The position numbers and the translations under genes are program-made. From positions 102,911 through 166,910 of the forward strand of contig CAJOLJ010000002.1 in the NCBI GenBank assembly GCA_905235445.1: a DNA stretch of 64,000 nt, given 5' to 3'. This document shows, one piece after another, positions 18,971 through 26,871 of this stretch. The notes under the pieces are model-generated. The model had not been told where the DNA came from. It saw nothing but the letters and a program-made list of their open reading frames with translations, and searched no databases. The stretch is from an uncultured Bacteroidales bacterium (lineage in GTDB: Bacteria > Bacteroidota > Bacteroidia > Bacteroidales > UBA932). How positions within the stretch are numbered: the stretch's first letter is position 1; the number at the start of each line of letters is the position of its first letter.

Positions 18971-20203
18971 ATGATTATGAGAACAAGGACACCGGGCGCC
19001 GCCCTTCTTTTCGTCACCCTTCTGTTTCTTCTTCCATCCCAAGGCATGGACGCCAGGAAAAAGGGCAAGGCTGAGTATGTAATACTTGTTTCCATGGACG
19101 GATTCAGGCACGACTATGTCATCAAGTACTCAACCCCCACACTGAACGAGATGGCGAAAACCGGCGTGAGCACAGCCATGCTGCCTTCATTCCCGGCATC
19201 CACTTTCCCCAATCACTATGCCCTGGCGACCGGACTGGTTCCCGACCATAACGGGCTTGTGAACAACTCCTTCTGGAACCCGGATGCCAACGACTTTTAC
19301 TCCATGGGAGGGCCGAACCGGGACAACCCCGCATTCTATCTCGGGGAGCCCATCTGGAATACAGCCTCCCGGCAGGGCATCCTGACAGGAGTCCACTACT
19401 GGGTCGGATCGGAGTATGCCATAAACGGCAAACGGCCCGCCTACTACAGGCCCTATGACAATAACCTCCTCAGCTACGAGGCACGCACGGACTCGACCTT
19501 GGCACTGCTCAAAAAGCCCAAGGCACTAAGGCCCCGCCTCCTTATGCTCTACTTCGATGAGCCCGACCACACAGGGCACAGTTTCGGACCCGACAGCGAC
19601 GAGACGGGGGCACAGGTCGCGAGAGTTGACAGCATGATCTGCCGCCTCCGCAAGGGAATCAAGGAAATGGGCCTCCAAAAGAAAGTGGACCTCATCGTCC
19701 TTTCGGACCACGGCATGGCTGAAATCAGCCCGGACAGGGTTGTGAAGCCCTCCGACTACCTCAAAGAGGAGTGGTATGACCGTATGGTCGTGGGGACCCC
19801 GACTTCCATATTCAGCAAGAATGAGCAGTGCAGGGACTCCATCATGGCGGCCCTCAAAGGTGTCGAGCACATCCATGTCTGGAAGAAAGAGGACATTCCC
19901 GCCGAACTGGACTACGGCACGAGCAACAGGATAGGTGACATCCTGGTAGCCCCCGATGCCGGTTGGCAGTTCAGGGACCGTCCATCCCCTGGCAAGGGAG
20001 CACATGGATACTTCCCTTCCGACTCCCAGATGCAGACCGTATTCAGGGCGGAAGGACCGGATTTCAGGAAAGGATTCGAGGCCGCCCAGTTCCGTAACGT
20101 CTCCATCTATCCCCTCATCTGCTGGATCCTCGGGATTGAGCCCTCACCCAATGACGGGGACCTCGGAGAGATCAAGGATATGCTTCGCTACAAAACGGAC
20201 TAG
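18971..20203 (+). CDS. nucleotide pyrophosphatase/phosphodiesterase (ENPP family), secreted
   Basis: 410 residues from the ATG at 18971 (or 402-408 from nearby Mets), with a signal peptide ending near LLPSQGMDA. The alkaline phosphatase-superfamily metal site is visible: VSMDGFRHDY (Asp), PSFPASTFPNHYALATG (Thr nucleophile, about residue 78), LYFDEPDHTGHSFGP (Asp and His), LSDHGM (Asp-His), and HGYFPSDSQM (His). These match ENPP-type enzymes that hydrolyse nucleotide pyrophosphate or phosphodiester bonds with two zinc ions outside the cytoplasm. It is monocistronic, with a terminator 27 bp after its stop. The substrate is not clear from sequence. Confidence 0.92.
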   Translation: MIMRTRTPGAALLFVTLLFLLPSQGMDARKKGKAEYVILVSMDGFRHDYVIKYSTPTLNEMAKTGVSTAMLPSFPASTFPNHYALATGLVPDHNGLVNNSFWNPDANDFYSMGGPNRDNPAFYLGEPIWNTASRQGILTGVHYWVGSEYAINGKRPAYYRPYDNNLLSYEARTDSTLALLKKPKALRPRLLMLYFDEPDHTGHSFGPDSDETGAQVARVDSMICRLRKGIKEMGLQKKVDLIVLSDHGMAEISPDRVVKPSDYLKEEWYDRMVVGTPTSIFSKNEQCRDSIMAALKGVEHIHVWKKEDIPAELDYGTSNRIGDILVAPDAGWQFRDRPSPGKGAHGYFPSDSQMQTVFRAEGPDFRKGFEAAQFRNVSIYPLICWILGIEPSPNDGDLGEIKDMLRYKTD

Positions 20204-20229
20204 GCGTCATCTTGCCACTGACAGTTCTT

Positions 20230-20265
20230 AGGCGGGCCGAAACGGACGACCCGCCTATTTTTGTT
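20230..20265 (+). terminator. terminator after the phosphodiesterase gene
   Basis: AGGCGGG (20230-20236) pairs with CCCGCCT (20250-20256), followed by ATTTTTGTTT. Confidence 0.82.
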
Positions 20266-20300
20266 TGTTCGAAACGTTCCTTATCATCTGGCGTGCATTG

Positions 20301-20327
20301 AAAAAGGCAGGTCCCAAAGAGCCTGCC
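20301..20327 (-). terminator. terminator of the minus-strand pair at 20.4-21.9 kb
   Basis: On the minus strand GGCAGG / CCTGCC (20327-20322 with 20311-20306) is followed by TTTTTC. Confidence 0.72.
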
Positions 20328-20397
20328 CGGTAATCTGCTTTCATACCCCGCACGGGGAATGTGTCAGGAAAACGTCCTTTTCACGCCGGACCCTCCG

Positions 20398-21378
20398 TCA
20401 AAGGATGGCCACTGTCTGGAGGGCATTGTACAGTTCGGAGATTGCGCCCCCGAATACTGCGCTTCCAACGGGGATGGTCACGGGACCGCTGACGGTCTGT
20501 ATGCTCACCTTGGTGACACCGTGGGACATCTGCTTGATCTGGTCGGTGGTGGGATAGCAAATGACCCTTCCGGCCAGCATATCCTTTTCCTGCTGCAGCT
20601 CAATTGTGGAACCGGATGCGGTTGTAATCAGCACCTGGCTTCCGATGGGAGCCGTCTTGCCTGGTATGAAGAGGTTGAGGTCGTAGTTCTCGAGATTGGA
20701 ATCAGCATAGTACAGATACACGATGGATATGGCCATCTGCCCGCCTACCGATATCTGTTCCGTCTCCACGAGGCGGTTCCCGCCCTGGTCGGAGAGGCTT
20801 TTGAGCTGATTGGTAACTTTCACTTTAGCTGCGGGAGCGGAGGAGATGGCATCGTACTGTTTCTTGAGGGCGGAAGAAAACTCGTTGTCCTTGTACGTAA
20901 TCTTTATGCTTCCGTCCGTCGACCATCTCTTTGTGACGTCGATGGAAGTGACACCGGAGAGCATTTTCTTGAGATCCGCTTCCTCGAGATAGTAGAGCCC
21001 GTAATTCCAGTACATTTTCCTGCCGCCCTTGGTGTAGCCCTCGGGGGCCACCATCGTGGGATCCTTGCCCTCATTCTTGAGGATGACAGTCTTGCCTTCG
21101 GACGTGAGGACCGTCATCGGGGCATTGGCCGGCATCTTCCAGGGGGAGACGTCCTCGAAGTCCAGGCGCAGGATGTACATGTTGAATCCGTCCGAGAAAA
21201 TGACTCGGCTCAGTTTCATGCTAATCGGGGTGGAACCGGGGACCTGTGCCCTCTCGGCACCGGTGAAAGTGTTTCCGTTCTTGATGTAATTATAACGGAG
21301 ATATTGCTCTTGGGCTCCCGCCAGGAAGGTTGTCACCAGCAGGAGAATCACTGACAGTATTGTGATTTGCTTTTTCAT
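20398..21378 (-). CDS. secreted protein of unknown function
   Basis: 326 residues with a clear Sec signal peptide (MKKQITILSVILLLVTTFLAGAQ). The rest is rich in beta-forming segments (for example QISVGGQMAISIVYLYYADS and QVLITTASGSTIELQQEKD) with a repeated theme of short strands ending in a threonine- and valine-rich C-terminus. I recognise no catalytic motif and no lipobox. It is the second gene of a minus-strand pair, starting 23 bp after the stop of the membrane-protein gene at 21402-21938, and is followed by a terminator. Function unknown. Confidence 0.82.
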   Translation of the reverse strand: MKKQITILSVILLLVTTFLAGAQEQYLRYNYIKNGNTFTGAERAQVPGSTPISMKLSRVIFSDGFNMYILRLDFEDVSPWKMPANAPMTVLTSEGKTVILKNEGKDPTMVAPEGYTKGGRKMYWNYGLYYLEEADLKKMLSGVTSIDVTKRWSTDGSIKITYKDNEFSSALKKQYDAISSAPAAKVKVTNQLKSLSDQGGNRLVETEQISVGGQMAISIVYLYYADSNLENYDLNLFIPGKTAPIGSQVLITTASGSTIELQQEKDMLAGRVICYPTTDQIKQMSHGVTKVSIQTVSGPVTIPVGSAVFGGAISELYNALQTVAIL

Positions 21379-21401
21379 TGGTATGATGCAAGTCTTTGTC
21401 G

Positions 21402-21938
21402 TTAATTGCTCTCCGGGAGCGATTGAGTGGGCGCTCCCGCAGTCTGCGTTACCTGGGCTCCTTCCCCCTGGAAAGCCTTTTCAATCTGCAGGCGGAGTAC
21501 CCGACACTGTTCTTCTCCAAAAGGCTTGCCAAATTTGGAAATCAGGAACCCGTCCACTGCAAAACATACTACCATAAGTATGGCGTAGAAGACGGGTGGG
21601 GCTGGAACGAGCATTTTGCTCAGGCCCCAAAGACCTCCTATGGCAAACACCGCCATAAGGACGTCACCCAGATATGAGGGGCGTCTCCCTGCGGAGAGCT
21701 TAACCATGAACAGGCCTTCTGTCCCGTCGGGATCCGGGACAATGTCACATACGATGTGACGAGTCTGGAATTTATCTGAATAATCCGCCCAGATCTGTCC
21801 CTCGGCTCCGTCACCCATTTTCCGGTCACCGCCCTGGAGGATAGAATATATCTTTTTATGGACTTCCCCGAAGGGAAGGGATGAGTGTATCTCGAAATCC
21901 TGCTTCTTTCGCAGGGGAATACTAGTATCGAATTCCAT
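21402..21938 (-). CDS. membrane protein of unknown function
   Basis: 178 residues from the ATG at 21938 (MEFDTSIPLRKKQDFEIHS); the track's start at 21965 is upstream of a -7-like box at 21954-21947. The first 100 residues are soluble and mixed alpha/beta, followed by two hydrophobic helices (GDVLMAVFAIGGLWGLSKMLV and PPVFYAILMVVCFAVDGFLI) and a polar tail. It probably presents its N-terminal domain to the cytoplasm. It leads an operon with the secreted protein encoded 23 bp downstream. No family recognised. Confidence 0.75.
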   Translation of the reverse strand: MEFDTSIPLRKKQDFEIHSSLPFGEVHKKIYSILQGGDRKMGDGAEGQIWADYSDKFQTRHIVCDIVPDPDGTEGLFMVKLSAGRRPSYLGDVLMAVFAIGGLWGLSKMLVPAPPVFYAILMVVCFAVDGFLISKFGKPFGEEQCRVLRLQIEKAFQGEGAQVTQTAGAPTQSLPESN

Positions 21939-21946
21939 CGTTCCGC

Positions 21947-21981
21947 CAAAACTAAATAACAGCATCCCGTATTGACTGCAA
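21947..21981 (-). promoter_or_regulatory. promoter-like element of the membrane-protein gene
   Basis: Minus-strand TAGTTTTG at 21954-21947, with TTTG about 24 bp upstream at 21981; the spacing is longer than ideal. Confidence 0.35.
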
Positions 21982-22005
21982 ATATCAAGCCTACACTTCC
22001 TGTGC

Positions 22006-22036
22006 TTGCAAAATGGAATGTTTTTTTATACTTTTG
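22006..22036 (+). promoter_or_regulatory. promoter of the PPC-domain gene
   Basis: TTG at 22006-22008, 20 bp, TACTTTTG at 22029-22036; an excellent fit to the Bacteroidetes consensus. Confidence 0.62.
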
Positions 22037-22109
22037 GAACTCAAAGTCCCCGAACGGGACTTTCAATGCCCCATAGTCACACACAAAACACCAACACACA
22101 CCATCACAC

Positions 22110-22538
22110 ATGTACAAATACAGGCAATATGGCTCCCGTTATGTCCTTTCCATTGATAATCACGAGGAACTTGTCGCCGCAGTGGCGTCATTCTGCCGTG
22201 AGCGGGGAATAACTGTCGGAACCGTGAGCGGGATAGGTGCCGTCAACTCCGCGACACTCCGGTTCCTGAACCCCGCCACCAAGAAATACGTAGACGGAGT
22301 ATTCGAGGAGCAGATGGAAATCGCCTCCCTGGTGGGGAACATCTCCATGAAAGGGGATGAAGTCTACCTACACCTGCATGCCACCTTCGGAAGAAGGGAC
22401 TACACCTGCGTGGGAGGGCACCTTCTTTGCGCAAGGATAAACGGCGCATGCGAGCTTGTCGTGGAAAAGTTCGAAGGAGTGGCTCCCGGAAGGGTCTTCG
22501 ACCCTGAGACAGGGCTGAACATCTACTCCTTCGATTAA
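22110..22538 (+). CDS. PPC (DUF296) domain DNA-binding protein
   Basis: 142 residues, the size of a single PPC/DUF296 domain. The segments FCRERGITVGTVSGIGAVNSATL, YLHLHATFGRRDYTCVGGHLL and CELVVEKFEGVAPGR follow the family order, with the conserved His residues around HLHATF and GGHL that form a metal site in bacterial structures. Bacterial members are trimeric; in plants the domain is coupled to AT-hook DNA binding. The actual role in bacteria is poorly known. It has its own promoter; the Dcu transporter gene begins 52 bp later on the same strand and may be co-transcribed. Confidence 0.9.
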   Translation: MYKYRQYGSRYVLSIDNHEELVAAVASFCRERGITVGTVSGIGAVNSATLRFLNPATKKYVDGVFEEQMEIASLVGNISMKGDEVYLHLHATFGRRDYTCVGGHLLCARINGACELVVEKFEGVAPGRVFDPETGLNIYSFD

Positions 22539-22590
22539 TCCGCCACCCCCACCAATAACACGATCGACGCAACACACAGATTCATTTCCC

Positions 22591-23958
22591 ATGTTCTCAA
22601 TGATCATTCAGCTGCTCATTGTCCTTGCAGCACTGTACGTAGGCTCACGCTACGGGTCCCTGGCCCTCGGTGCCATATCTGGCATAGGCCTGGCCATTCT
22701 CATCTTCGGCTTCGGACTGAAGAGCGGAACTCCTCCCACCGATGTCATCTACATCATAATCGCAGCCGTGACCTGTGCCGGTGTACTCCAGGCATCTGGC
22801 GGAATGGACTGGATGATACAGGTTGCGGAGAAGATTCTTCGCAAACATCCCGAGCACATCACCTTCCTCGCTCCCCTCACCACTTTCTTCCTCACCGTTC
22901 TCGTGGGAACGGGACACGTGGTGTACACCCTCATGCCAATTATCTGTGACATATCCCTCAAGAAGGGAATACGTCCGGAAAGGCCCTGCGCCGTTGCATC
23001 CGTGGCCTCCCAGGTGGGCATCACCTGTTCACCAATCGCCGCGGCCGTGGTGGCATTCATGACGATTTCCAACGCCAACGGGTTCCACATTGCCATCCCC
23101 CAGGTTCTGATGGTGACCATTCCCGCCTGCCTGTGCGGCCTGATGGCTGCGGCTGCGGTATCGTACAAAAGGGGCAAGGACCTGGACAAGGACCCGGCGT
23201 TCCAGAAGAGAAAGGCGGATCCCGAGACCTACAAGTACATGTACGGCAACACTGCCACCGCACTTGACAAGAAGATTGACAAGAATGCCAAGGGTTCAGT
23301 GTACGTGTTCCTGTCCGCCCTGATTGTGATAGTCTGCTTCGCTTTCGTGCAGTTCTTCGTTGACGGGGAGACCCTCAAGACCATCACCCGCATCCCGAAG
23401 ATGAACATTGTGATCCAGATAATAATGCTCACCGCAGCGGCCTGCATGATCATCTTCTTCAAGGCCAAGCCCAAGGACGCCGTATCGGGTGCAGTCTGGC
23501 AGTCCGGGATGGTCGCGGTCATCGCAATCTACGGTATCGCATGGCTTGCCGATACCTACTTCTCCAACTACATGGACGTAATCCAGGGAGGGCTCAGCGG
23601 AATAGTTGCCAAATACCCCTGGGCAATGGCATTCGCTTTCTTCCTCGTAAGTATCCTCATCAACTCCCAGGGAGCCGTCGTAGTGTCCATGCTTCCCCTG
23701 GCATATTCCCTTGGCATCCCGGGCCCCGTCCTCCTCGGCATCCTGCCCAGCGTCTACGGATACTTCTTCATCCCCAACTATCCTTCCGATATCGCCACGG
23801 TGAACTTCGACCGAAGCGGGACTACGGTTATCGGCAAGTACCTGCTGAACCACAGTTTCATGCTCCCGGGACTTGTTTCAGTAATCGTCTCCACCATCGT
23901 GGGATACCTCATCACCTGCGTCATATTCCCGGGATACTTCGCCCAGTTCATGGCATAA
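22591..23958 (+). CDS. dcuB: anaerobic C4-dicarboxylate transporter (Dcu family)
   Basis: 455 residues with about ten hydrophobic helices. The N-terminal half (GVLQASGGMDWMIQVAEKILRKHPEHITFLAPLTTFFLTVLVGTGHVVYTLMPII) and the segment ACAVASVASQVGITCSPIAAA-type region are characteristic of DcuA/DcuB, which exchange external fumarate, malate or aspartate for internal succinate during anaerobic respiration in the inner membrane. The C-terminal INSQGAVVVSMLPLAYSLGIPGPVLLGILPSVYGYFFIPNYPSDIATVNFDRSGTT is also typical. DcuA and DcuB cannot be separated by eye, so the symbol is approximate. A strong terminator follows. Confidence 0.9.
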   Translation: MFSMIIQLLIVLAALYVGSRYGSLALGAISGIGLAILIFGFGLKSGTPPTDVIYIIIAAVTCAGVLQASGGMDWMIQVAEKILRKHPEHITFLAPLTTFFLTVLVGTGHVVYTLMPIICDISLKKGIRPERPCAVASVASQVGITCSPIAAAVVAFMTISNANGFHIAIPQVLMVTIPACLCGLMAAAAVSYKRGKDLDKDPAFQKRKADPETYKYMYGNTATALDKKIDKNAKGSVYVFLSALIVIVCFAFVQFFVDGETLKTITRIPKMNIVIQIIMLTAAACMIIFFKAKPKDAVSGAVWQSGMVAVIAIYGIAWLADTYFSNYMDVIQGGLSGIVAKYPWAMAFAFFLVSILINSQGAVVVSMLPLAYSLGIPGPVLLGILPSVYGYFFIPNYPSDIATVNFDRSGTTVIGKYLLNHSFMLPGLVSVIVSTIVGYLITCVIFPGYFAQFMA

Positions 23959-24007
23959 GTTTCTCCGCATGCAGGAGCATTCTTCCCGCAACACATTGAA
24001 ATCAATG

Positions 24008-24046
24008 GACATCATCCTCACGAAAAATGGGGATGATGTCTTTTTT
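24008..24046 (+). terminator. terminator after the dicarboxylate transporter gene
   Basis: Perfect 10-bp stem GACATCATCC / GGATGATGTC (24008-24017 with 24031-24040) followed by TTTTTT. Confidence 0.9.
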
Positions 24047-24137
24047 CATGTAATTGTGCTATATTGCAGCGTATTTCAGAGGGCGCAGCAAGGGAAGCCG
24101 CCCCGAGGGCACAACCACCACCATACCCGGGATACCT

Positions 24138-24896
24138 ATGAGAGAAATAATCCTTTATGGGGTACAGATGAAAGTCCCGTCCCGCGCAGGGAAGGGGGAC
24201 TATGTCATCAGCGCCGGCGGAAGGGATTTTGCCCTTAGCGGCTCCGAGGAGAGGCTCCTGTCCTACTCCCTCTTCGAGGAGGGGGAACAAAGTTTCCTGG
24301 AAACGGTGTCCTACCTTCTGATGGAAGACCCCTCCCCATCCTTCGGTGCGGAAATCCTTGATTCCTTTGTCCGGGACCATCCGTGCGAAAAGTTTTCCCT
24401 GATAGATTTCGGAGACCTTGTCACCATAACCGAAAACGGGGAGAGGCTGTCCATCCCGCTCGGCGGCGGAAGAAGTTTCTTCCTCTCACACAGCGACGAG
24501 ACCGTCATTCTTTCCTTCATCATAAAGAACCCCTTCACCGCCAGGCAGAAAACTGCCGAGTACATCCGGCTGCGGCACTCCTCTTCCCTCAGGGAACCAA
24601 GCGCCGCCCTTAAGCTGTGCAACCTGTTTTTCAGGGTGGAAGGGATAAGTGAGGCTGGACTTGAAAGGCTGAAGGAAGTGAGTCGCCGCCTCCAGCTATC
24701 GAGAAGCTTCAGGATACTCGGGATATTCCTTCTGATACTTGGAGGACTTGCAATTTACTTCATCCACAGAGGTGACGTCTTGCAAGGCAAAGTGGCCATC
24801 GGAACTATCATATCCATAATCATTATGGGCGGAGTTGTCATCCCCCTTCTGTGGAACAGGTCCCGACGGAGGGAACTGGACAATAACTTGAGATAA
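24138..24896 (+). CDS. membrane protein of unknown function, operon partner of the next gene
   Basis: 252 residues from the ATG at 24138 (MREIILYGVQMKVPS); the longer track start has no support. The first 190 residues look soluble and alpha/beta to beta-rich; the C-terminus has two hydrophobic helices (SFRILGIFLLILGGLAIYFIH and VAIGTIISIIIMGGVVIPLLW) separated by HRGDVLQGK, and a basic tail (NRSRRRELDNNLR). I recognise no motif. The next gene starts 9 bp after its stop, so the two almost certainly work together. Confidence 0.75.
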   Translation: MREIILYGVQMKVPSRAGKGDYVISAGGRDFALSGSEERLLSYSLFEEGEQSFLETVSYLLMEDPSPSFGAEILDSFVRDHPCEKFSLIDFGDLVTITENGERLSIPLGGGRSFFLSHSDETVILSFIIKNPFTARQKTAEYIRLRHSSSLREPSAALKLCNLFFRVEGISEAGLERLKEVSRRLQLSRSFRILGIFLLILGGLAIYFIHRGDVLQGKVAIGTIISIIIMGGVVIPLLWNRSRRRELDNNLR

Positions 24897-24905
24897 CTTT
24901 CCGTC

Positions 24906-25916
24906 ATGACGCAGAACCCTTTTCTACTTATCTGCAACCATTCCACCTCCTCTGAATCGGGGGACCTTTCCGTATTCTCCACTCTTCTCACCCACAACTC
25001 CAGGGAGGGCTTTTCCGTGATGATTGCGAAGGGTGACGGAGCCAGGAAAGCGACGGAATTCTTCAAAGCGGAAGTTGAGGGGATAGCCAGGAAACAGCCC
25101 GCCGTTTTCAACCCGACCGAGGTGGCATGGAAAGCGGTCGGGAGCAAGTGCTCCGCCACCCCGGGGCTCACTCTCTTCGAGGCTGACATGATGGGAGGGT
25201 GGTTCATGGAAAGGACAACCGATAAGGCTGCCTGGGGAAAAGGCAAATCCTGCCCCATGACAAGCTGCCGTCTTTCTTTCCTCTCCGGGGGAAGCGAGGC
25301 CCGGATGTCCACCCCGTTTGGCTACCCGGGGGTATCGGTCCATGACATGGAAATGTTCCTCTTCAGTTCATCCCCCATGTCCGGCAAGAAAGAATCGCTC
25401 CTTGACCTCCAGAGGAATTGCCAGGATTTCTACAGGACCGCTTTGGGCCTGCCGCTTAACGCTGAAAATGTCCGGGGTGCCGTCTCTTCACAGTTCGGGC
25501 AGGACGACAGCACAGTCATTGCGCTTGACCTCAGGGCCGTTCTCAGGGACCTGGACCTGCAGGAGGCAACACCTTCCTTCAGTGAGAGGATGCCCCTACT
25601 GATCAAAGAGGAAGGGAACAGGGAGGACATAAACGGAAGGACAACTTCCCTAAGAGGCGGGGAACACCGCCTCCCGGAAGGGGCTTACTTCTCCCGGCTG
25701 AGGCTTTTCGATGTCAGGTACTGCCCTATTGGAGAAGAGGAAATCTCGGTCCTTATCCATCCCCGTGAGGCGGAAGGCCCCCAGAACGACAGGACTCTTC
25801 GGCTCAGGAAAGGGGAAAGCGCTTCCATCCGATTGGGAGTCAAAGGGGAAAGTGACAGGGAAGGAATCAGCTGGTGGAGTGACCTGTACTCCGCCAATAT
25901 AGAGTGGAAGGCCTAG
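24906..25916 (+). CDS. cytoplasmic protein of unknown function
   Basis: 336 residues with no signal peptide or membrane helix. The N-terminus FLLICNHSTSSESGDLSVFSTLLTHNSREGFSVMIAKGDGARKA has the feel of a PP2C-type opening (an early strand with conserved acidic residues, then a Gly-Asp-Gly-Ala-Arg turn), but the expected downstream PP2C Asp motifs are not clear, so I do not claim it. The C-terminus is charged and ends in WWSDLYSANIEWKA. It follows the membrane-protein gene by 9 bp. Unknown function. Confidence 0.75.
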   Translation: MTQNPFLLICNHSTSSESGDLSVFSTLLTHNSREGFSVMIAKGDGARKATEFFKAEVEGIARKQPAVFNPTEVAWKAVGSKCSATPGLTLFEADMMGGWFMERTTDKAAWGKGKSCPMTSCRLSFLSGGSEARMSTPFGYPGVSVHDMEMFLFSSSPMSGKKESLLDLQRNCQDFYRTALGLPLNAENVRGAVSSQFGQDDSTVIALDLRAVLRDLDLQEATPSFSERMPLLIKEEGNREDINGRTTSLRGGEHRLPEGAYFSRLRLFDVRYCPIGEEEISVLIHPREAEGPQNDRTLRLRKGESASIRLGVKGESDREGISWWSDLYSANIEWKA

Positions 25917-25947
25917 GCACCCTTCCCTCCCGGAGGAAAGAGAGGCG

Positions 25948-26397
25948 CTACTTATCCAGGATGAGGGTCATTTTGATGTGGGGTATCCCGTCCTCGTCGA
26001 ACTCTTCCGAACTCTGTACGAAGCCGAACTTTTCGTAGAAGCCTTTTGCATAGACCTGGGCCTCTAGGGATATGACTGCTGCCGAGTATTGTTTTCGTGC
26101 AACTTCTATTGCGGCAAGCATGATCCTCTTTCCGTAATGTTCCCCCCTGCGGATGGAAATGACCCTCCCAATCGCCACTTCATCGAAAGACACTCCCCTC
26201 TCAAGGACTCTGCTGTATGCAAGTATCCCGTCCCTGTCATCCTCTATCCACAGGTGATAGGCCCGGCTGTCCTTGGCGTCAAGGTCCTGGTAAGGACAGT
26301 TCTGTTCAACGACAAAAACCTGTGCCCTCGCCCTCAGGATGGAGTAGAGTTCATCCCGGGACAGTTCATAGTAGTGTTTAACGTAAAGAGTTTCCAT
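25948..26397 (-). CDS. elaA: ElaA-like GNAT acetyltransferase
   Basis: 149 residues from the ATG at 26397; the track start at 26403 is a TTG. The sequence follows the ElaA family: LYSILRARAQVFVVEQNCPYQDLDAKDSRAYHLWIED, then ILAYSRVLERGVSFDEVAIGRVISIRRGEHYGKRIMLAAIE and AQVYAKGFYEKFGFVQSSEEFDEDGIPHIKM. It is a cytoplasmic acetyltransferase of unknown substrate. It converges on the unknown gene at 24906-25916. Family assignment is strong from the VVEQNCPYQDLDxxD signature. Confidence 0.92.
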   Translation of the reverse strand: METLYVKHYYELSRDELYSILRARAQVFVVEQNCPYQDLDAKDSRAYHLWIEDDRDGILAYSRVLERGVSFDEVAIGRVISIRRGEHYGKRIMLAAIEVARKQYSAAVISLEAQVYAKGFYEKFGFVQSSEEFDEDGIPHIKMTLILDK

Positions 26398-26443
26398 AGA
26401 CAAGAATGTGGGGGAGAGTGTGGTGATGTAGGCCCGCCCTCAG

Positions 26444-26451
26444 CAAAGATA
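26444..26451 (-). promoter_or_regulatory. -7 box of elaA
   Basis: Minus-strand TATCTTTG about 47 bp before the ATG. No matching -33 at the normal distance. The remaining 26452-26633 stretch shows nothing else recognisable. Confidence 0.4.
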
Positions 26452-26633
26452 CACTTTTTTGACAAGTTGCTTCAGGAATACCTCGCTTCAGGGGCATGGC
26501 GGGACAAAAAAGACTCCCCCCGGATTCGGCCCCTCACCGAAGGCGCACTCCTGCTGGCAAAAAACCTATAACGTTTTAGGAGACATTTCGCTTCAAATGA
26601 TCGGTGTTCAGTCACAAAAAATTCATCCCAATG

Positions 26634-26665
26634 TTTGCATTATTCAAAACTAATATTCATTTTTG
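26634..26665 (+). promoter_or_regulatory. promoter of the trpB leader
   Basis: TTTG at 26634-26637, 20 bp, CATTTTTG at 26658-26665 (one base off TAnnTTTG). It would start RNA near 26672, just before the leader peptide. Confidence 0.5.
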
Positions 26666-26689
26666 CACTCGGACAAAGCACCCATCGAC

Positions 26690-26746
26690 ATGACAAGGAC
26701 ATCTGCATACTTCTTCTGGTGGCGCACTTACAAATATACTTTGTAA
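26690..26746 (+). CDS. putative trp leader peptide (MTRTSAYFFWWRTYKYTL)
   Basis: An 18-codon ORF too short for the track: ATG at 26690, stop TAA at 26744-26746. It contains two adjacent Trp codons (TGG TGG, 26717-26722) preceded by two Phe and followed by aromatic residues. Trp is rare, so a tandem pair in a short ORF located just upstream of an intrinsic terminator and a tryptophan synthase gene is the classical design of a tryptophan attenuator, where ribosome stalling at the Trp codons under starvation prevents termination. The stop codon lies inside the first hairpin of the leader. The reading frame is certain; translation and function are inferred. Confidence 0.7.
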   Translation: MTRTSAYFFWWRTYKYTL

Positions 26747-26820
26747 GTCGGTTCAACGTGGAAGATACAGATTCAAGATATTGGTGACACGCCCGGCTTT
26801 CGGGTGTGTCACTTTTGTTT
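26728..26820 (+). promoter_or_regulatory. attenuator: pause hairpin, antiterminator and terminator before trpB
   Basis: Three mutually exclusive pairings can be drawn. First hairpin: CTTACAAA/TTTGTAAG (26728-26735 with 26741-26748), overlapping the leader stop. Terminator: GTGACACGCCCG/CGGGTGTGTCAC (26784-26795 with 26801-26812), 12 bp with one G-U pair, followed by TTTTGTTT. Antiterminator: AAGTCGG and CGTG (26745-26751, 26757-26760) with CACG and CCGGCTT (26788-26791, 26793-26799). A ribosome stalled at the Trp codons would mask the first hairpin and free the antiterminator strand. The geometry is as in enterobacterial trp leaders. Confidence 0.7.
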
Positions 26821-26871
26821 ACAAGACTCTCAACATCAAAAAAGCATTATTAACACTTAACAAACATAAAC

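Noticed and set aside
20359-21354. 331-aa plus-strand ORF
   Set aside because: Antisense to the secreted protein gene, which has a proper signal peptide.
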